Source: Cerrena zonata
Taxonomy: Eukaryota; Basidiomycota; Agaricomycetes; Polyporales; Cerrenaceae
Length of the DNA: 64,000 nt
Assembly (NCBI GenBank): GCA_038087015.1
Contig: JASBNA010000005.1
Location: 1,860,001 to 1,924,000, forward strand
Direction: 5' to 3'
Shown: positions 23,077-35,426 of the stretch, piece by piece
Position numbering within the stretch: position 1 is the stretch's first letter
Layout: every line of letters starts with the position of its first letter
Position numbers and translations under genes: made by a program
Notes under the pieces: generated by a model
Told to the model about the DNA's origin: nothing
The model's input: the letters and a program-made list of their open reading frames with translations, nothing else
Databases searched by the model: none

Positions 23077-25333
23077 CTAGGACTTCTCGACGTCCAAGCC
23101 GCCCCATAGAGGTACTGGTAGGAATAGAGTCGGAGGGACATGTGGTTGTACCATTGGGTTGCTTCGTCGTGGTCGACGGACGATCCTAGCTCGTTTTGAG
23201 ACTATGGTTTCCTCGAGCCCCGCCTGTTCAGGACCCCTCTTGCATCCACAGATTCCCACCGTATGGGTACTCTTTTTGGTCCCGGTGGTGGCAATAACGT
23301 CGTCGACAGTGTTATGACGGGCTTGAGTGGGTTGCCTAGAGCTGGTGGGTTCAAATTGATCGTCAATTGCATCGTTCGTCGGCCAGTCGTCAGATGCCAA
23401 GGCGCGATCGAAACATTCCAGGATGGCGTCAACTTTCTTGAGTTCCGTGTATTTGTGTTGGAATCGCTCTTCAGCTCCTGAGTCCTCGGCGTCGTCCAGA
23501 TCGTCGACCGACTTGAGATAACGTTTAAATATCCGAGCTAAGCCATGAAGAAGAGTGTCGAGTGGGACACAACTCCATTTCGCCGAACGTATCTGGTTTT
23601 TCGCCAGAAAGAAACTCTTCAGCCTGCCTCCGATCGCAGGCTTGGTGCCTTCGGGAGGAGTGTACTCATCGAAGATGTCAAGTTTGAAGTCTACGCCTTC
23701 ATGTTTGAAATGATGCAAAGAGATATTCAGCAAGACCCAGAAGCATGATTCCAAATCGTCGTGGATTTCGTGAGTTTTCGATGGATCAGACAACAGAGAA
23801 CTTGAGATAAATTGCCAAGTGCCCTATCCCATTTTCAGATAGTGTTACACAAAGAAGATTATGGGCAATATAACGACTCACCGTTCGGAAAGAGTGCCGA
23901 GAACCTCTGAGAATGAGCTCCAAGGCATGATCCCAATCATTTAGGCACCCACGACCCGTCTTACTGATCATGACATTGCCTAAACTGATGTCACGATGAA
24001 GAGTCTTGCCTGTATGATACGCAGCTTTGATTGCTAGAGAGTTTATAGCAAGTCTCAGGTGTCAGGTGTTCAGTCTGAGGACATTGACGTACCTTCGACA
24101 GTATCGCGCATGACTTGAACAGCTTCTTTGGATGAGACGACAGAGACGAGAGGGTATGCGAGCTCTTGCACAACACGATAATGAATTAATGTATTTAGGC
24201 GAGAGCAAGGCAGCAACCATTTGGGTCGGAATCTCATGTTTGCGTAATTTTGGGTAAGAGTCTTCTGCGGTTTGCCATTGATCTTGACATCCCCGGCAGC
24301 CAAAATTACCGGGAGAAAGGGAACATTATGGCCTTTCAACTTCGTATACATGAGTCCTTCAGCCAGAATATGATTGTTATCCGTCCGCCAGGAGTCCTTA
24401 AGGAAGACGAGCCTTTTCGCGATTGTGTCATAAGCTGTGTATCCGTGAGTAGCACGACCACAAGGTGACTCCGACCCCCAGAACGGTCTACCCACGATAA
24501 GCTTCCGAATAACACCGTTGAAGTCCGCCTGTATCCTGAAAGCTGGCCAGGGAGATTCCTTATCCTTCGGCTTACGGAGAGCGGTCACGTTCTTGCGGTT
24601 TTGCTCCTCGCACTCTGTCTTATAACGTGCCATAGCATCTCGGAGAAGTTTGGCCTCAGCCTCTGAAGCTGGCGAAACTGTAGAGTCGAACCCACGTTCT
24701 GTACAGGTAAGCTTGGAGTAACACCAGAAGAAGTACGCAAGTAGGTAAGGTTGTTTGTGAAAATCAAATTGCGTGGAGACGATGCATCCTGAGCGATCCC
24801 AGCGGAAGAATCGGGCATAGTGGCCACAGATACATACAGAGAACAAGTGCAGTCTGTGTTGTCGCGAGAAGACGGCAGCCGCATAAGAAATGAGTTTGCC
24901 ACGCGTTGCTATACTGTCGCCCTTATTCTTCTCGACACTGTTTGGATCCTTCAAATCGGAGAAAGCGTCTGCTGTTTCGCTGCTCTTGATTTCCAGCCAA
25001 AATTGCATATCGTTATAGACAGAGTCTTTTTTGAAAGACAACTTCTTGTCCAGGAGAGCCAGGTCGGGACTCAGCCGGATGCCATTCCCGTCGACATCGT
25101 TGGCCACAGTGACGAGTTTGAAGCCTGGGCAAATGCCAGACTTGTTGATAGCTTCGCACTGGACAGACAGTGAGTCGCGAGCAATACATGACTAACTGGA
25201 AACTTGCAAAGAGTGGGTACATCTTCAGCTCTCCGTCCTTGCCACTCATATTTGAGAAGTCGTATTCGGTCGGTGGAGCAGGCATGGTTCTCGTATAGCG
25301 CATGAACTTCCGGAGGAAATCTTCAGCAGGCAT
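23077..25333 (-). CDS. FunK1-family fungal protein kinase
   Basis: Model, complement of 25204-25333, 24093-25151, 23882-24033, 23077-23823 (695 aa). FunK1 is a kinase family expanded in mushroom-forming fungi; substrates are mostly unknown. The N-terminus (MPAEDFLRKF) and the following MYPLFA ... CPGF and LEIKSSETADAF blocks match the family's pre-kinase region. FSVCICGHYARFFRWDRSG is the family's characteristic strand/loop. The catalytic loop is H409-R-D411-ISLGN and the metal-binding motif is D429-WD instead of DFG, both normal for FunK1. GTWQFIS and HDDLESCFWVLL follow. The C-terminal tail is short and ends DVEKS, whereas the relic at 28.4-29.1 kb keeps a longer basic tail ending DVKKP, so this copy has probably lost an internal tail segment. 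An alternative start is 25357; further 5' exons are possible. Confidence 0.8.
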
Positions 25334-26009
25334 AGCTCCCACAAATGACCCAGTCATTGTCGTCGATGAGGAAATTACGGACTTTGATGAATTCAAGATA
25401 CTCATCCCTCCACGGATTATAGTTTCCAAGCCGAAAGTGGACGTACTGAGTCAACTCGATCAGTGATTCCATACTAGCGGGAAGTTTGTAGCAGTAGACA
25501 TACCAGCTCTGGTCAAACACTGGTAGGCTCTATGCCAGATATCATGTACGTATCGTATCGTGTATAAGGAATGAATGTTTGAAGCGAATCAAGGCTATCT
25601 GAGATTTCATTCAGTTGAGTAGGGGTGGTATTGACGTACGTCTGTTAAATCTCAAAATCCAACACATCGTCATCCGAGCTATTTGTCCTTGTATGGCAAG
25701 AGCTTCTCGACCAAATAAAGACAAATTTCGAGAGACACAATGGGGGGCTGTTGCAAGCTGTCTGGACATCTTCTGGACATTTTCTGGACAGTTATGATAT
25801 TTTTGCTTCTAGCAGATATTTACAGACTACGAATAATGTTTTTGTCCACCTTTTTTTAATGAAACATGTCAAAAATATCTCCCGAATTCGAACACCTACA
25901 TAAAGCATTCCGCTACTACAAGTCAACGGTCAGTAGAACAACCATTCGTACAATTCTAAACTGTTTCCATCCTAGCTATCCTGGTAGTGTGTCGAGCCCA
26001 AATACGCAT
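25334..26009. other. Upstream region of FunK1 / 3' side of epoxide hydrolase
   Basis: A minus-strand frame at 25323-25520 overlaps the FunK1 start in another frame and may hide a further 5' exon. A degenerate repeat near 25760-25795 repeats tctggaca three times. Otherwise nothing seen. Confidence 0.4.
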
Positions 26010-27226
26010 CTATAGTGTCGGGATAATATTGGCGAGCCACTCATCCAGGTCCTTGTTAAGCTCTTTAGCATGGGACAAGAGAACCCAGTGATCAGCGTCG
26101 TAATCATGGATGGTAAGGCTGTGATCCTTGAATTTGGGATCAGTAAAGAGACCCTTCTGCATATCAGCGATGCAGATATAATCCTTCAAGGTTGCCCCAA
26201 AGAAAATTGGGCTAGAGGTGGGAGGGAGATAACGATCCTTGGGAATAGCTTATTCATGAACAGAGAAAAATCAGACCACCGAATTACAGAGTCGAGAATG
26301 GAAACATACTGAGTTCATCCTCGAGATCGAGTCCACGAACTTGGACCTTGTAATAACAAGTGGGAGCAGCGAGTCCGCCATCAAGGAGAGCCTTCGACAT
26401 CACTTTCTTGTCCTTCTCAGACAGATACGATGGTAGCGGACGTAGTTCCCCCTCCTCTATGGTTTCCTTTAGTCCTACAAAGGGTGCAACATGTGTCTTC
26501 CAAAGCTCAGGATTGTGGGGCCAAATTACGCCAAATAGGGTGTCCCACTATGAACCACAAACGGTCAGAGTCGATTTATTGATGAACGCATGTTTATAGA
26601 ACGTACGTTGTTCTCCACCAGCGCAGCAGCACCATCGTCCGCGAGGAATGCTTGGTACCCAAAGATTTCATAACCAAACACTTCTTTCGTAGCCTTCAAG
26701 CTAGCCTCGAAATTGAAATCGGGGTTAGGAGGAATATACGCCAAAGCTAAGAACGCGTATGCAAGTATACGTTCCGGTGCAACACTTGCAAGACGAGCGA
26801 CGATGAATGAGCCCCTAGCACGAAAGAGAAATCAATTGGAATTTCCGATGCCCAGGACTTGGTGTCTTACCAATCGTGACCAATGGCAATGATCTTATCG
26901 AGTTTCTCCGCGTCGACAATATCAATCATGTCTTTGGCAAGCAGAGTACCTTTATAGGCAGCGGGGTCGAGGGGCTTATCAGTTCCTCCGTATCCAAGGG
27001 TATCAGGAACGATAATTCCATAACCCTGTTGCTCGAAGTGAGGGACGACGCGATGCCAGTCTTGGGAGGTCGACGGGAAACCGTGGCAGAACAGTAAGGT
27101 TTGCTTGGAGCCTTGAGCAGGGATGTAGTAATAATGGTAGTTGAAACCACGCGATGTAGTAGTGTCCTTGTATCTACTAGTCGGCAACATCTTGAGCTGC
27201 TGGGTTTGGGAGTCAATATAATGCAA
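26010..27226 (-). CDS. Soluble epoxide hydrolase, alpha/beta-hydrolase fold
   Basis: Four exons, complement of 26871-27226, 26607-26814, 26310-26547, 26010-26248 (346 aa), all GT-AG and in frame. Epoxide hydrolases open epoxides to vicinal diols through a covalent Asp ester. The oxyanion motif H48-G-F-P51 and the nucleophile elbow G-H-D118-W-G are present; the catalytic His is H321 in DADHWVLL. GYGGTDKP precedes the nucleophile, and the lid contains FGYQAFLADDGA and WDTLFGVIWP. Length fits the family (about 320-360 aa). No signal peptide, so cytosolic. Substrate unknown; detoxification or secondary metabolism is plausible. A start at the second Met (27190) is also possible. Confidence 0.88.
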
Positions 27227-28313
27227 ATGAGGCGGGGTAGAAAGCGTGATGAGATTGCACCATCACATAAGGGGGAAATGGACATTTTATACCGATGTTG
27301 TGTCAACATGCATTATGCATGATATCACGGAATTGTAGTCATCTGCTGAATGGTGAAGTAAGAAGACCCGGGGAGGACTCCCAAGCGACATTGTAACTGT
27401 ACTTGATATGCGCATAGAAGGTGAGAACGAAGGTCGGTGTGTTCAACAGCCGGTCATTCGAGAGAGACTTTCGTAAAATCGGTAGGTCAGAGTTAAGAAG
27501 ACCGAAGGCTTTGTTGGTATAAGTAACGTGGAAATGTGCATCTATTTCCAGGGTATGAGATTAAGCAGATCATTGAGTCAGCAGCAGCAGGACGCGTCAT
27601 CCCGCTCTGTAGCCTCGATTTGTTTTATGCTGTAGCTGCATGCGTGAGCAGTGCACCGAAGGTATGATTTAAACCCCACTCACAATGTGATCAACGAAAT
27701 ATTGAGATTCGGGGCCGAGGACTTTGATAATCACTAAGGCAAAGAAAAGGACGAACTGTATAAACATGCTGATGTGTTACCTGTTCAAAGTAGCCTGAGG
27801 CAGATGCTTGAAAGAGAGCCCCAAGGGTTGGTTAAGGACTCCTCGCCTAGTATTAGGAGCTTCAATTCTTATAGCGAATTTGTGTAGTTCTGAATAGGTG
27901 AGTAGTGTCATGTGCTCTGCCACGTATAGACGTCTAGTTAGGGGTTCATCTCAAATAAAAGCTTGGTGGTGTGGCCGTGGCGACAATGTTTAATAGGACC
28001 GGTGCGTAGTTATTTGTAACGCCTTTGATGTCAATCCACTACCGCGACCCTCCATTTACTTGCAGAAGTAAGACCATTAGTGATTATAAGGAAGTCTAAC
28101 ATACGAGGTATACAATTTTTTCTCAAAAAGCACAATCGCCCCAAAGTCCCTGATGGTACTTTTGCTGGCGACTGTGATGGGGCGGCGATCATGGCACGGC
28201 CTGCCAGTGTTTCTCATCCAACGGAGGCAATCATGTCTTCGTCTCGCTCGCAGGACGCTGTTATAGCTTCCATACAGATTTGGAAGATCGGTCTCGGTTC
28301 AGCATAACAAGGC
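27227..28313. other. Intergenic region
   Basis: Nothing recognised. A 75-codon plus-strand frame (28080-28307) has no domain or splice partners. Confidence 0.45.
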
Positions 28314-28394
28314 TTGACTCCACTGTTGGGTGCAGAATCCAATATCTCTTGCCGATGTAATACGCTCGTTGAAGCTATGAAGCGCCATGAAGAC

Positions 28395-29132
28395 TAGGGC
28401 TTCTTGACATCCGAGGGCAGTGAGACCAGATGTGTGATAGCGGTCTGTTGTCTGATACCTCTATGCATGACCGGACACACAAATAGGACAATCAATCCCT
28501 TGCGGACCTGTATGAGTCTATCATAACCATCGAGTTCCTGAAGGTCAAACAATCATCGCCAGGGTTTTCGTTTCTTTGACGTGGTCTGCTTGACATTAAG
28601 CTTGTTAGGACTGGGATGGTTCGTTCAAGTAGCCTTCCTGGTCTGGGTGGGATTAACATTGGTGACCTTCTGAGAAGCGACATGGGTGGGCTTGGTTCCG
28701 TTGGCCTTATTTGCAGATCCTGGTCTAAGGTTCCGGCGGCGTTTAGCTTCGTTCGACTTGGACTTAGAACGAGTGACATAAGGATGACTCGGTTTGGCCT
28801 CTTGCATTTCGACATCTTTCGAGTCGTTCTGGGATTTAGGGGGCTCATTCGACTTCGACTTCGACTTCACTTGAGTGTTCGCTCGGGTGTTATGCACACG
28901 TCTTACTGGCTGAGATGGAGCTAGGAGAGGAGATTCAGGTGGGGGTGCTGGCAAGGATAGAGTCGGAGGGAGATGCGGTGGCACCATCAAGTTGTTTCGT
29001 CGTGATCCGCGGGCGATCCTGACGCGCTTGGAAATGATCGGGGGTCCTCTTGTTTCCGCGAGTATCCATAGTATGCGTGTTCTCCTTTGCCCCTGTGAAG
29101 AGGTTAACGTCCGATGCAACTATCTTCGTCAA
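28395..29132 (-). pseudogene. FunK1 C-terminal relic
   Basis: Related to the tail of the FunK1 gene at 23.1-25.3 kb. Residues TGAKENTHTM (about 29096) parallel TGTKKSTHTV in the intact gene; after a frameshift at about 29040-29050 the match continues as IISKRVRIARGSRR and VPPHLPPTLSLP. A basic Ser/Lys tail with YVTRSKSKSNEAKRRR follows and has no counterpart in the intact copy. At the far end the relic has DVKKP plus stop, matching DVEKS plus stop. No kinase core is present, so this is a truncated, frame-broken paralogue. Its preserved tail shows what the intact gene may have lost. Confidence 0.65.
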
Positions 29133-29697
29133 TGGCCGCAGTGTGTAACAGAGATACCCACTGGCCTAGCTTACGTGCTAGTCAGTGGTCATCGAGTCAT
29201 CACGCTAGTCTAGAAATTGTAGGTACCAAATGGATCCTTCTTAATACGAATGTACCAAATATACATAGAGCACAAGAGATGAGTGTTTAGAGCACATCGC
29301 AGGACCTCCCATTCAGCTCTCTGCTCGACAGAAATCACAGTAACAGAGCTTACCAACACAGAGTCCAGTCGAATGTGATATTGATGTTCGATATGTGTAG
29401 ATTTGACAAGTTCTCTAAGAAATGGAAATGGAGTGATTCGGAGTCTACCGTTGAATTGAACTCAACCTGAGTGGCTGCTGCTTCTGTTTGTCCCTGTGTG
29501 GCAAGAGCTTCTGGAGCAAATAATCACAAGTAGAACAATTGAAAACAAACGGTCACCGACTATTTCAGGCGTCGTACTTTTAAACCATACATCGAGTCAG
29601 TATGTCCATCTTCGTTCTGGCAATGACTAGAGCTGATTCTATGATATCAAGCCTTGACTATAGTCCAGGAGGAACTTAAATCCTATTCCATTTGTGA
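29133..29697. other. Intergenic region
   Basis: No coding signal; upstream region of the methyltransferase. Confidence 0.5.
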
Positions 29698-30981
29698 ATG
29701 ACGATCGTACCAGCGCACAACCCGCCAACTGTCCGACTCCCTCCGATCAAGAAAATCAAGTCGTGTTCGGTCGAGGAGCTCAATAATGCAATCTTATACC
29801 TGCGACTCCTCTATAACCCAGAAGTACGAGGTATTCGCCGAATCGATCATCGTCAGGTCTTTCCAGTGCCAAACGAGACCGGATTGAATATCCTCAAACC
29901 ACGTCACGAGAAAATTGGCTCATCCACGAGACATTCGCCGAATGAACTAGGCTTAGACGAATTTGAGCGAATATACGCCATTCGCTGGCTTACCACACTA
30001 GTCTCTCAGACAGATTATCTTGCTGCGTCTGATGGCTTATCGCTGAGGCTAGACGAATCACAGATCGAAGCCTATGACACACAATGGGAACTTCTTATAG
30101 ACGAGGCAGCAGCTCTACTAGCTATCTGTGCAGGTACCGCGTCCGCTGGTGCAGTCTCTCGGGTCTTCGTATTCCCATATGGCACTGAGCCTCGAGTGAG
30201 GGTGCAAGTGCGAGACGTTCCGCTTGAAAACCATGATTACTCGAGTGTTGGTGCGCAAACGTGGGGTAGCGCTTGCTTGCTCTCTGAATTGATAGTCAAC
30301 TCCCCTCGTCAGTTCGGGTTGGATGCGTCGTTCCTCAAGAATCCTCTTCGTATTCTTGAGCTAGGATCAGGGACAGGCCTTGTTACACTCACTGTCGCGA
30401 ATTTACTCCATAGCACCCAGGAAAATAACTTCGGGTCGGGCAATATCAATATTTATGCTACCGACTTCCACCCCTCCGTTCTCAAGAACCTCCAGCACAA
30501 TATTTCTATCAATACTACATCCCCCAATGTCCAAACTCATTTCCTTGATTGGTCACAGTTCCCTTCCTTGCCGTTATCATCGCCATTCAATGAACCATTT
30601 GACCTTATCTTCGGGGCTGACATCGTTTACGAGATGCAACATGTACAGTGGATCCATGACTGCTTGCAACTTCTCTTGCGACTGCCAGATAACTCCTCGC
30701 GAGATCCTCGTTTCCACCTGGTTATCCCCCTCCGCCGCACGCACCAAGGCGAGTCCCACGCGGTAGACTTCGTCTTCCCTTCCGGGACACCATATTTGCC
30801 CGGAATGGATGACACATCGATTCCACTATTGGGTATTGTTAGGAAGGACACGATAGTCTGCGAAAGTGGCGATAATGTGCGCCATAGGGCTTCGGAGAAC
30901 GATGTAGTGGAATACATGCACTACACTATTGCTTGGATTGATCCTGCCTCTACCAACACCAACAATATGGACATTACTTAG
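29698..30981 (+). CDS. METTL21/Methyltransf_16-type protein methyltransferase
   Basis: Single-exon gene of 427 codons, unusual in this intron-rich window. The class I SAM-binding motif LELGSGTG lies at residues 220-227, preceded by QTWGSACLLSELI, the W-G-A/S segment that opens the Methyltransf_16 (METTL21, EFM, FAM86) domain. After motif II (IYATDFHP) comes DLIFGADIVYE (residues 302-312), corresponding to the D/E-x-x-Y substrate motif of the family. The N-terminal ~190 residues are helical and of unknown role. Family members methylate lysines on chaperones and translation factors; the target here is unknown. Confidence 0.8.
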   Translation: MTIVPAHNPPTVRLPPIKKIKSCSVEELNNAILYLRLLYNPEVRGIRRIDHRQVFPVPNETGLNILKPRHEKIGSSTRHSPNELGLDEFERIYAIRWLTTLVSQTDYLAASDGLSLRLDESQIEAYDTQWELLIDEAAALLAICAGTASAGAVSRVFVFPYGTEPRVRVQVRDVPLENHDYSSVGAQTWGSACLLSELIVNSPRQFGLDASFLKNPLRILELGSGTGLVTLTVANLLHSTQENNFGSGNINIYATDFHPSVLKNLQHNISINTTSPNVQTHFLDWSQFPSLPLSSPFNEPFDLIFGADIVYEMQHVQWIHDCLQLLLRLPDNSSRDPRFHLVIPLRRTHQGESHAVDFVFPSGTPYLPGMDDTSIPLLGIVRKDTIVCESGDNVRHRASENDVVEYMHYTIAWIDPASTNTNNMDIT

Positions 30982-31408
30982 AAACTCACGCTTCATTCAT
31001 TCGTCTTGACCACAGACCGTAGACCATAGACCATAGATGACGTTGGCCGGTACTTAGAATTTAGAACTTTAGACCTCAACACTAGACAGCTAGATTCGCA
31101 TGGACTTTCCCCCTTTTCTTTCCATATGGGGGCTTAGAGATGTAGCTATATAGGACGTACGAATTCTTTGTTCAGAGATAGATCTAGTTCATTATTTGGC
31201 TTTCTACAGCAGAGAAATAGATACGAATTCATTTCTAAACGGTGGGAAGATTGTAAACTCAATCCTTCCATCCTACGTATACCTACGTCATAGTGGCGAT
31301 GTGGTGTAACACGAATAATATAAAACATAATCCGGGAGGAGTTCTCGTAAACTTACTACCTCACATTGATCTCATCCCATTTCCACTAGGACCACGACGA
31401 AACTACCA
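30982..31408. other. Intergenic region
   Basis: No coding signal; contains short near-repeats (gaccgtagaccatagaccatag at about 31012-31035). Confidence 0.5.
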
Positions 31409-31897
31409 ATGTCTCACAATCCTGGAAGTGCAGCGTCAGGTACAGGTGCCTCCTTAGGCCAAAAAGTTCGGTACGCATGCATATACGTCAATCATCTGCG
31501 AGAATTCACGCTGATATGTAAACAGCGGTGCTTTCGAAACTGCTCACGGTAAGTCCTCGTTGTAGCAAGAAGCTCAAGAATGAAAAACGAAAACTGATAA
31601 ATGGACATGGTAGGTCTCGGCGAGTCGATTCGAGGTGGTGCAATGGACTTCGTCGATTCCGCGACGGGAACAGGTGACCGCCACCAGGAAACACAGAAGG
31701 GTGCGAGAGAAGTAGAAGAGGGTATATCAAAGATAGAGCATGGGAATAATTACAAGGCTGCACCCACCGTCACAGGTGTCACTACTGCTGGAAAACAAAC
31801 TGGACCTGCCACGCAAGCAGGTGCAACGAACCCACACAACAATACCGCAGTGCCCGTACAGAACGCACCTACTGGTTTAGGTATTGCTCCAAGGTGA
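31409..31897 (+). CDS. Small hydrophilic fungal protein
   Basis: Three exons 31409-31470, 31526-31548, 31614-31897 (122 aa), all GT-AG. The product starts MSHNPGSAASGTGASLGQKV and continues GAFETAHGLGESIRGGAMD, followed by charged and then Gly/Thr/Ala/Pro-rich sequence. Similar small Gly/Thr-rich proteins with a G-A-F-E-x-A-H-G-x-G-E core are widespread in Basidiomycota; some are annotated CsbD-like or LEA-like stress proteins. No signal peptide or membrane helix. A stress-protectant role is only inferred. The 23-nt middle exon is another very small exon in this window. Confidence 0.65.
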
Positions 31898-32389
31898 AGT
31901 GAGTTGCCATGCCTCTTAGATATCGCTCTGCTTGCTGATGTGATGGCCGAAAGCATGGAATCCGCTACCGCGAGTCAGTCAGCATGAAACGTTGTCCTCC
32001 TGTAGAATATTGTAGAGTGAATGGCTCATAAACCTATTAACATGGATCAGACGAGCAGAAAAGCGAATAATGAATCGGTGCACTGAGTTGAACTATGATC
32101 CGAAGGGAACCGTTCCCTCCTGAAAATCCTCTTATTGCATCTACTGTACATGAAGAGCGTGCAGTACCTATAATTGATAATCGAGTTAGAGTAAAGGTCT
32201 AGAACGGAAGTGTTTTACACTTCCAGGAGTATATGCATGGTCAGTAATGTCTACGAAATAACCTGGGAGGCGAAAAATGTAATGCATATGAAAACAACTT
32301 GATAGCAAAATGAGAGCGGCGACGAGAAATAGATAGCAGATATAGATATAGATAACGGAAATGAAAACAAAAACAAAAATTGTCAACAA
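31898..32389. other. Convergent 3' region
   Basis: Nothing recognised; A-rich stretch before 32390 fits the 3' end of the minus-strand RING gene. Confidence 0.5.
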
Positions 32390-35300
32390 CTATCGAGACC
32401 GACTGCCGAAGAAGTTAAAGATGTTTGAACGTCTGTTATTCTGGAGAGGTCGAGGGGCATGGATAGAAGTACTGGGTTGACCGTCTGCTGTAGCAGCGGA
32501 GGACGTCGACGGGGGTTCCATAGTAAGCAACAGACCGTTTCCGATGACTGGTGGCACAGAGTGACCTATGCTACTCAGTGATGTGGACGGTCGTGGGTGA
32601 CTCCCAGATGCCGAAAATGTGTTGCTTCGAGCTAAAGACGCATCCGTTGGTTGACTATCTGACCTGCTCTGAGTTAGTATTGCAGGGGTGCTGGCATGAC
32701 GTCCAGACTGTCGGCGTTGCGCACGTAGCGGTTCGCGAGGCAGAGGTTCTTCTGACGGAGACGTCCGAGGAATAGCTGTGGCACTTCGGGGGTGGGAATG
32801 TGATATCGCAGAATCTCGAGATGCCACGCTATTTGACGACTCCGAGGCGTCGTTACTGCCTGAGGAACTGGTTGGTAGGAGATAAATCGACACCCCGGTT
32901 CTAGAGCCAACGCCAGGAAGCGTAGCAACAGGCGTAGAGGCATGACGACTGTGCGACGGACGTCCCTCACGCGAGGACGGTAAAGATGGTTGGCTGGATG
33001 ACTTGGGATTCGCTGCACCTACATGGCGATCTTCGGAGACCGTATGTCTGCGATGCCGCGTGTCTGGGAGGCTGTGTGACGATGCAGAACCCGAGTGCTG
33101 ACTGGCTGCATTTGGTCTGGTACTCTGTGTGCGTGACGGCGTGTGTCGTGTACCGCTAGCACCGCGAGCCATGCTATCAGACTGACCTGCTTCAGGCAAA
33201 CTGCTTTGACTTGAGGAAGCCCTATGCATGTTTATCGACTGTTGTGATAAATCAGCTCGAGAAGAGTTTCCAAAGCTCATCAAACCGAGGTCCAGAGAGC
33301 TGGCAGATCTGGGTGGATTCGTAGATGGGTAGGTAGGCTGGAGTTGCTCAGTTAACGGCAAAGAAGTTACCGATGAGCTCTGTCGTGAGTTGTTGGAGGG
33401 ACCCGCATGGGAGGTTCCATCCTCGTGCCGAGATGACTGGCGGAACGCGTTGTTATTTAGATCACTAGACGATGAGGTCAAAAAGCCTGGTAAGGTGGGC
33501 AGCTGTTGTATACTGCTTATGCTTGGATTGGCGGAAGCTGGCTGAGAGTCGAATGCAGGCTCAGGAAGGGTGTGTAGCGGTAAATTGGAGAAACTCGACT
33601 GTCTGGATTCGCGAGGTGTATGAACTGTACCCCATGTGGATGCCGAGGATGTAGCCGGTGCCAAATTGTACAGTGTTTGAGCATTAGGGTTCGTTGGTTG
33701 CTGTGCCTGCAACGAAGCACTAGGTCGAGCCGCACTATCCAGAGAAGGTAGGCCCGGGAAGGATGAAAGAAGCTCGCTGAGATTACCAGACGCAGTCGCG
33801 GTAGATCTGCTGTCCGGCAGGTGTTGCACACTTTGCCTAGGCGTGGCTCCAGGCGATTCATTAGTGAACTCCTGAGGTAGTGCATATACCGCAAACTGCA
33901 CTCCCGGATTGCCATTAGCTTGTTGGGACACTTGTGCATCTGACGTGCTAGGTCTAGAGGTTTGTTGAGATTCGGAAGAGGGACCAGGGTCGAGAGACAG
34001 CCCAGTTATCTGAGTATGTACTTGTACTGTGGTCTGGTTACTACTAGAATGGTTTAAACCCTCAAGTTCCAAGCCTTGTGCTCCACCATTATGATCATGA
34101 CTGCCCTGAGGCAGACGTCTAGGTCCTTGATCTACTCTGATTTGTACCCGTTCTAAACTTTCGGAGGATGAAGAGGGGGGATTCTGCACAATATTGACAG
34201 ATGTAGCTCGAGTATTCCTGACCTCTAATTGAGGTTGTTCTGGTTCGATACCTGCTGTATCTGTCCGAGGGACCTGAGAGTGATATTGCCATACTTGGCC
34301 TGGATTATGAAAGCGGGGAGGAATGACTTTCATGGGGGGAGGCGCACCAGGGACCATAACAGGTGGGCGTAGATGAGCGGTTAGACCCTCCTCTAGGATG
34401 GGTGACAGTGTCTGCTGTCGGCTCGGGCCAGCTGCGTTGTTGGTAATAGGCCCAAGTTGATCTATGCCCAGTAGCTGGGGAGGAGGCGGGAGGGGATTGT
34501 CACCACCAAGAAATCGAGCACGGAAGTATCGGTTTTCTTCCGCGAGACGGTCGATTTCCTCCTGCATTGTCTTCAGCTTCTTCTCAAATTTGGCCGTCTG
34601 TAAAGAGTTGAATAATAAGTATCAGATCGACAGGCCAAATAAGAATGTTAACCTGTCTAGAGAACAAAAAATGGTGAGATCAGGTTACCCGAGATCACAT
34701 AATGGTAGCTTACAACTTGAATTTCTCCTCTTTGTCGTTAGTAGCATCTATCATGAACTTCTCCATGTTTTGTAGATGCAATTTATCCTGTTGTAATTCA
34801 CTGTTTTCTCTTTCGAGTCGACTGATGTCTTCCTTCAGCCTCTTCGTCGCTTTCTGGGATTCTCCCTGCACGATGCGGACTCGATGCAAACCTTCTACAG
34901 CGTATCGTACTGCCATTTGATGTGACAAGGACAAGGGCGACTGAAACAGTAAGAAGACATCATACAGACACGATCAACGAATATATGGGCAGTGTACAGC
35001 GATAAACCTCTTACGCCACTAGAATTCTCCGTATGTTGACTCGAAAGCCATTCTTGTGCCTCGTTAGCCGCGCTGTTCATATCCTCGATAGTAGCTGATT
35101 CGGCGGATGCCATCGCTATCCTTTGCAATAATTTGAATGCAGGAGCCGAACCATCATCGGCCGTCTCATATCGATCAACGTGAAGTTTCTTGATTCGTTC
35201 GCACAGATATGGTTTCCGGCACAACGGACAATTATTAGGATACATTAGTAGCAAGCATCTGAAACGGTTATATGGTGGAAGGTCGGTATGAAGCAACAAC

Positions 35301-35426
35301 GAGGACCTACCCTCGACAGAATACATGTCCACAAGGAATAGCGTGTGGCGATTTCTCTTGTTCATCCCATGTAAACGGATCCTGGCAGACATCGCAAGTA
35401 GAAGAGTGATGCAGTATGAGCGGCAT
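32390..35426 (-). CDS. RING-finger/coiled-coil protein, paralogue 1
   Basis: Five exons, complement of 35311-35426, 35015-35258, 34714-34940, 34653-34656, 32390-34597 (932 aa). The RING is C11-C14-C32-H34-C37-C40-C49-C52, a C3HC4 E3-ligase type zinc finger. A helical linker and a coiled coil follow (RLKEDISRLERENSELQQDK, then KFEKKLKTMQEEIDRLAEEN). The rest, about 700 residues, is Ser/Pro/Gln-rich and disordered. A 4-nt microexon (ACAG) is required: without it the phase-2 donor cannot join the phase-0 final exon in frame. All intron positions and phases match paralogue 2 at 41.3 kb. The start at 35426 was chosen by comparison, both proteins beginning M(P)LILH..STCDVC. Likely a cytosolic or nuclear ubiquitin ligase; partners unknown. 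Confidence 0.78.
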
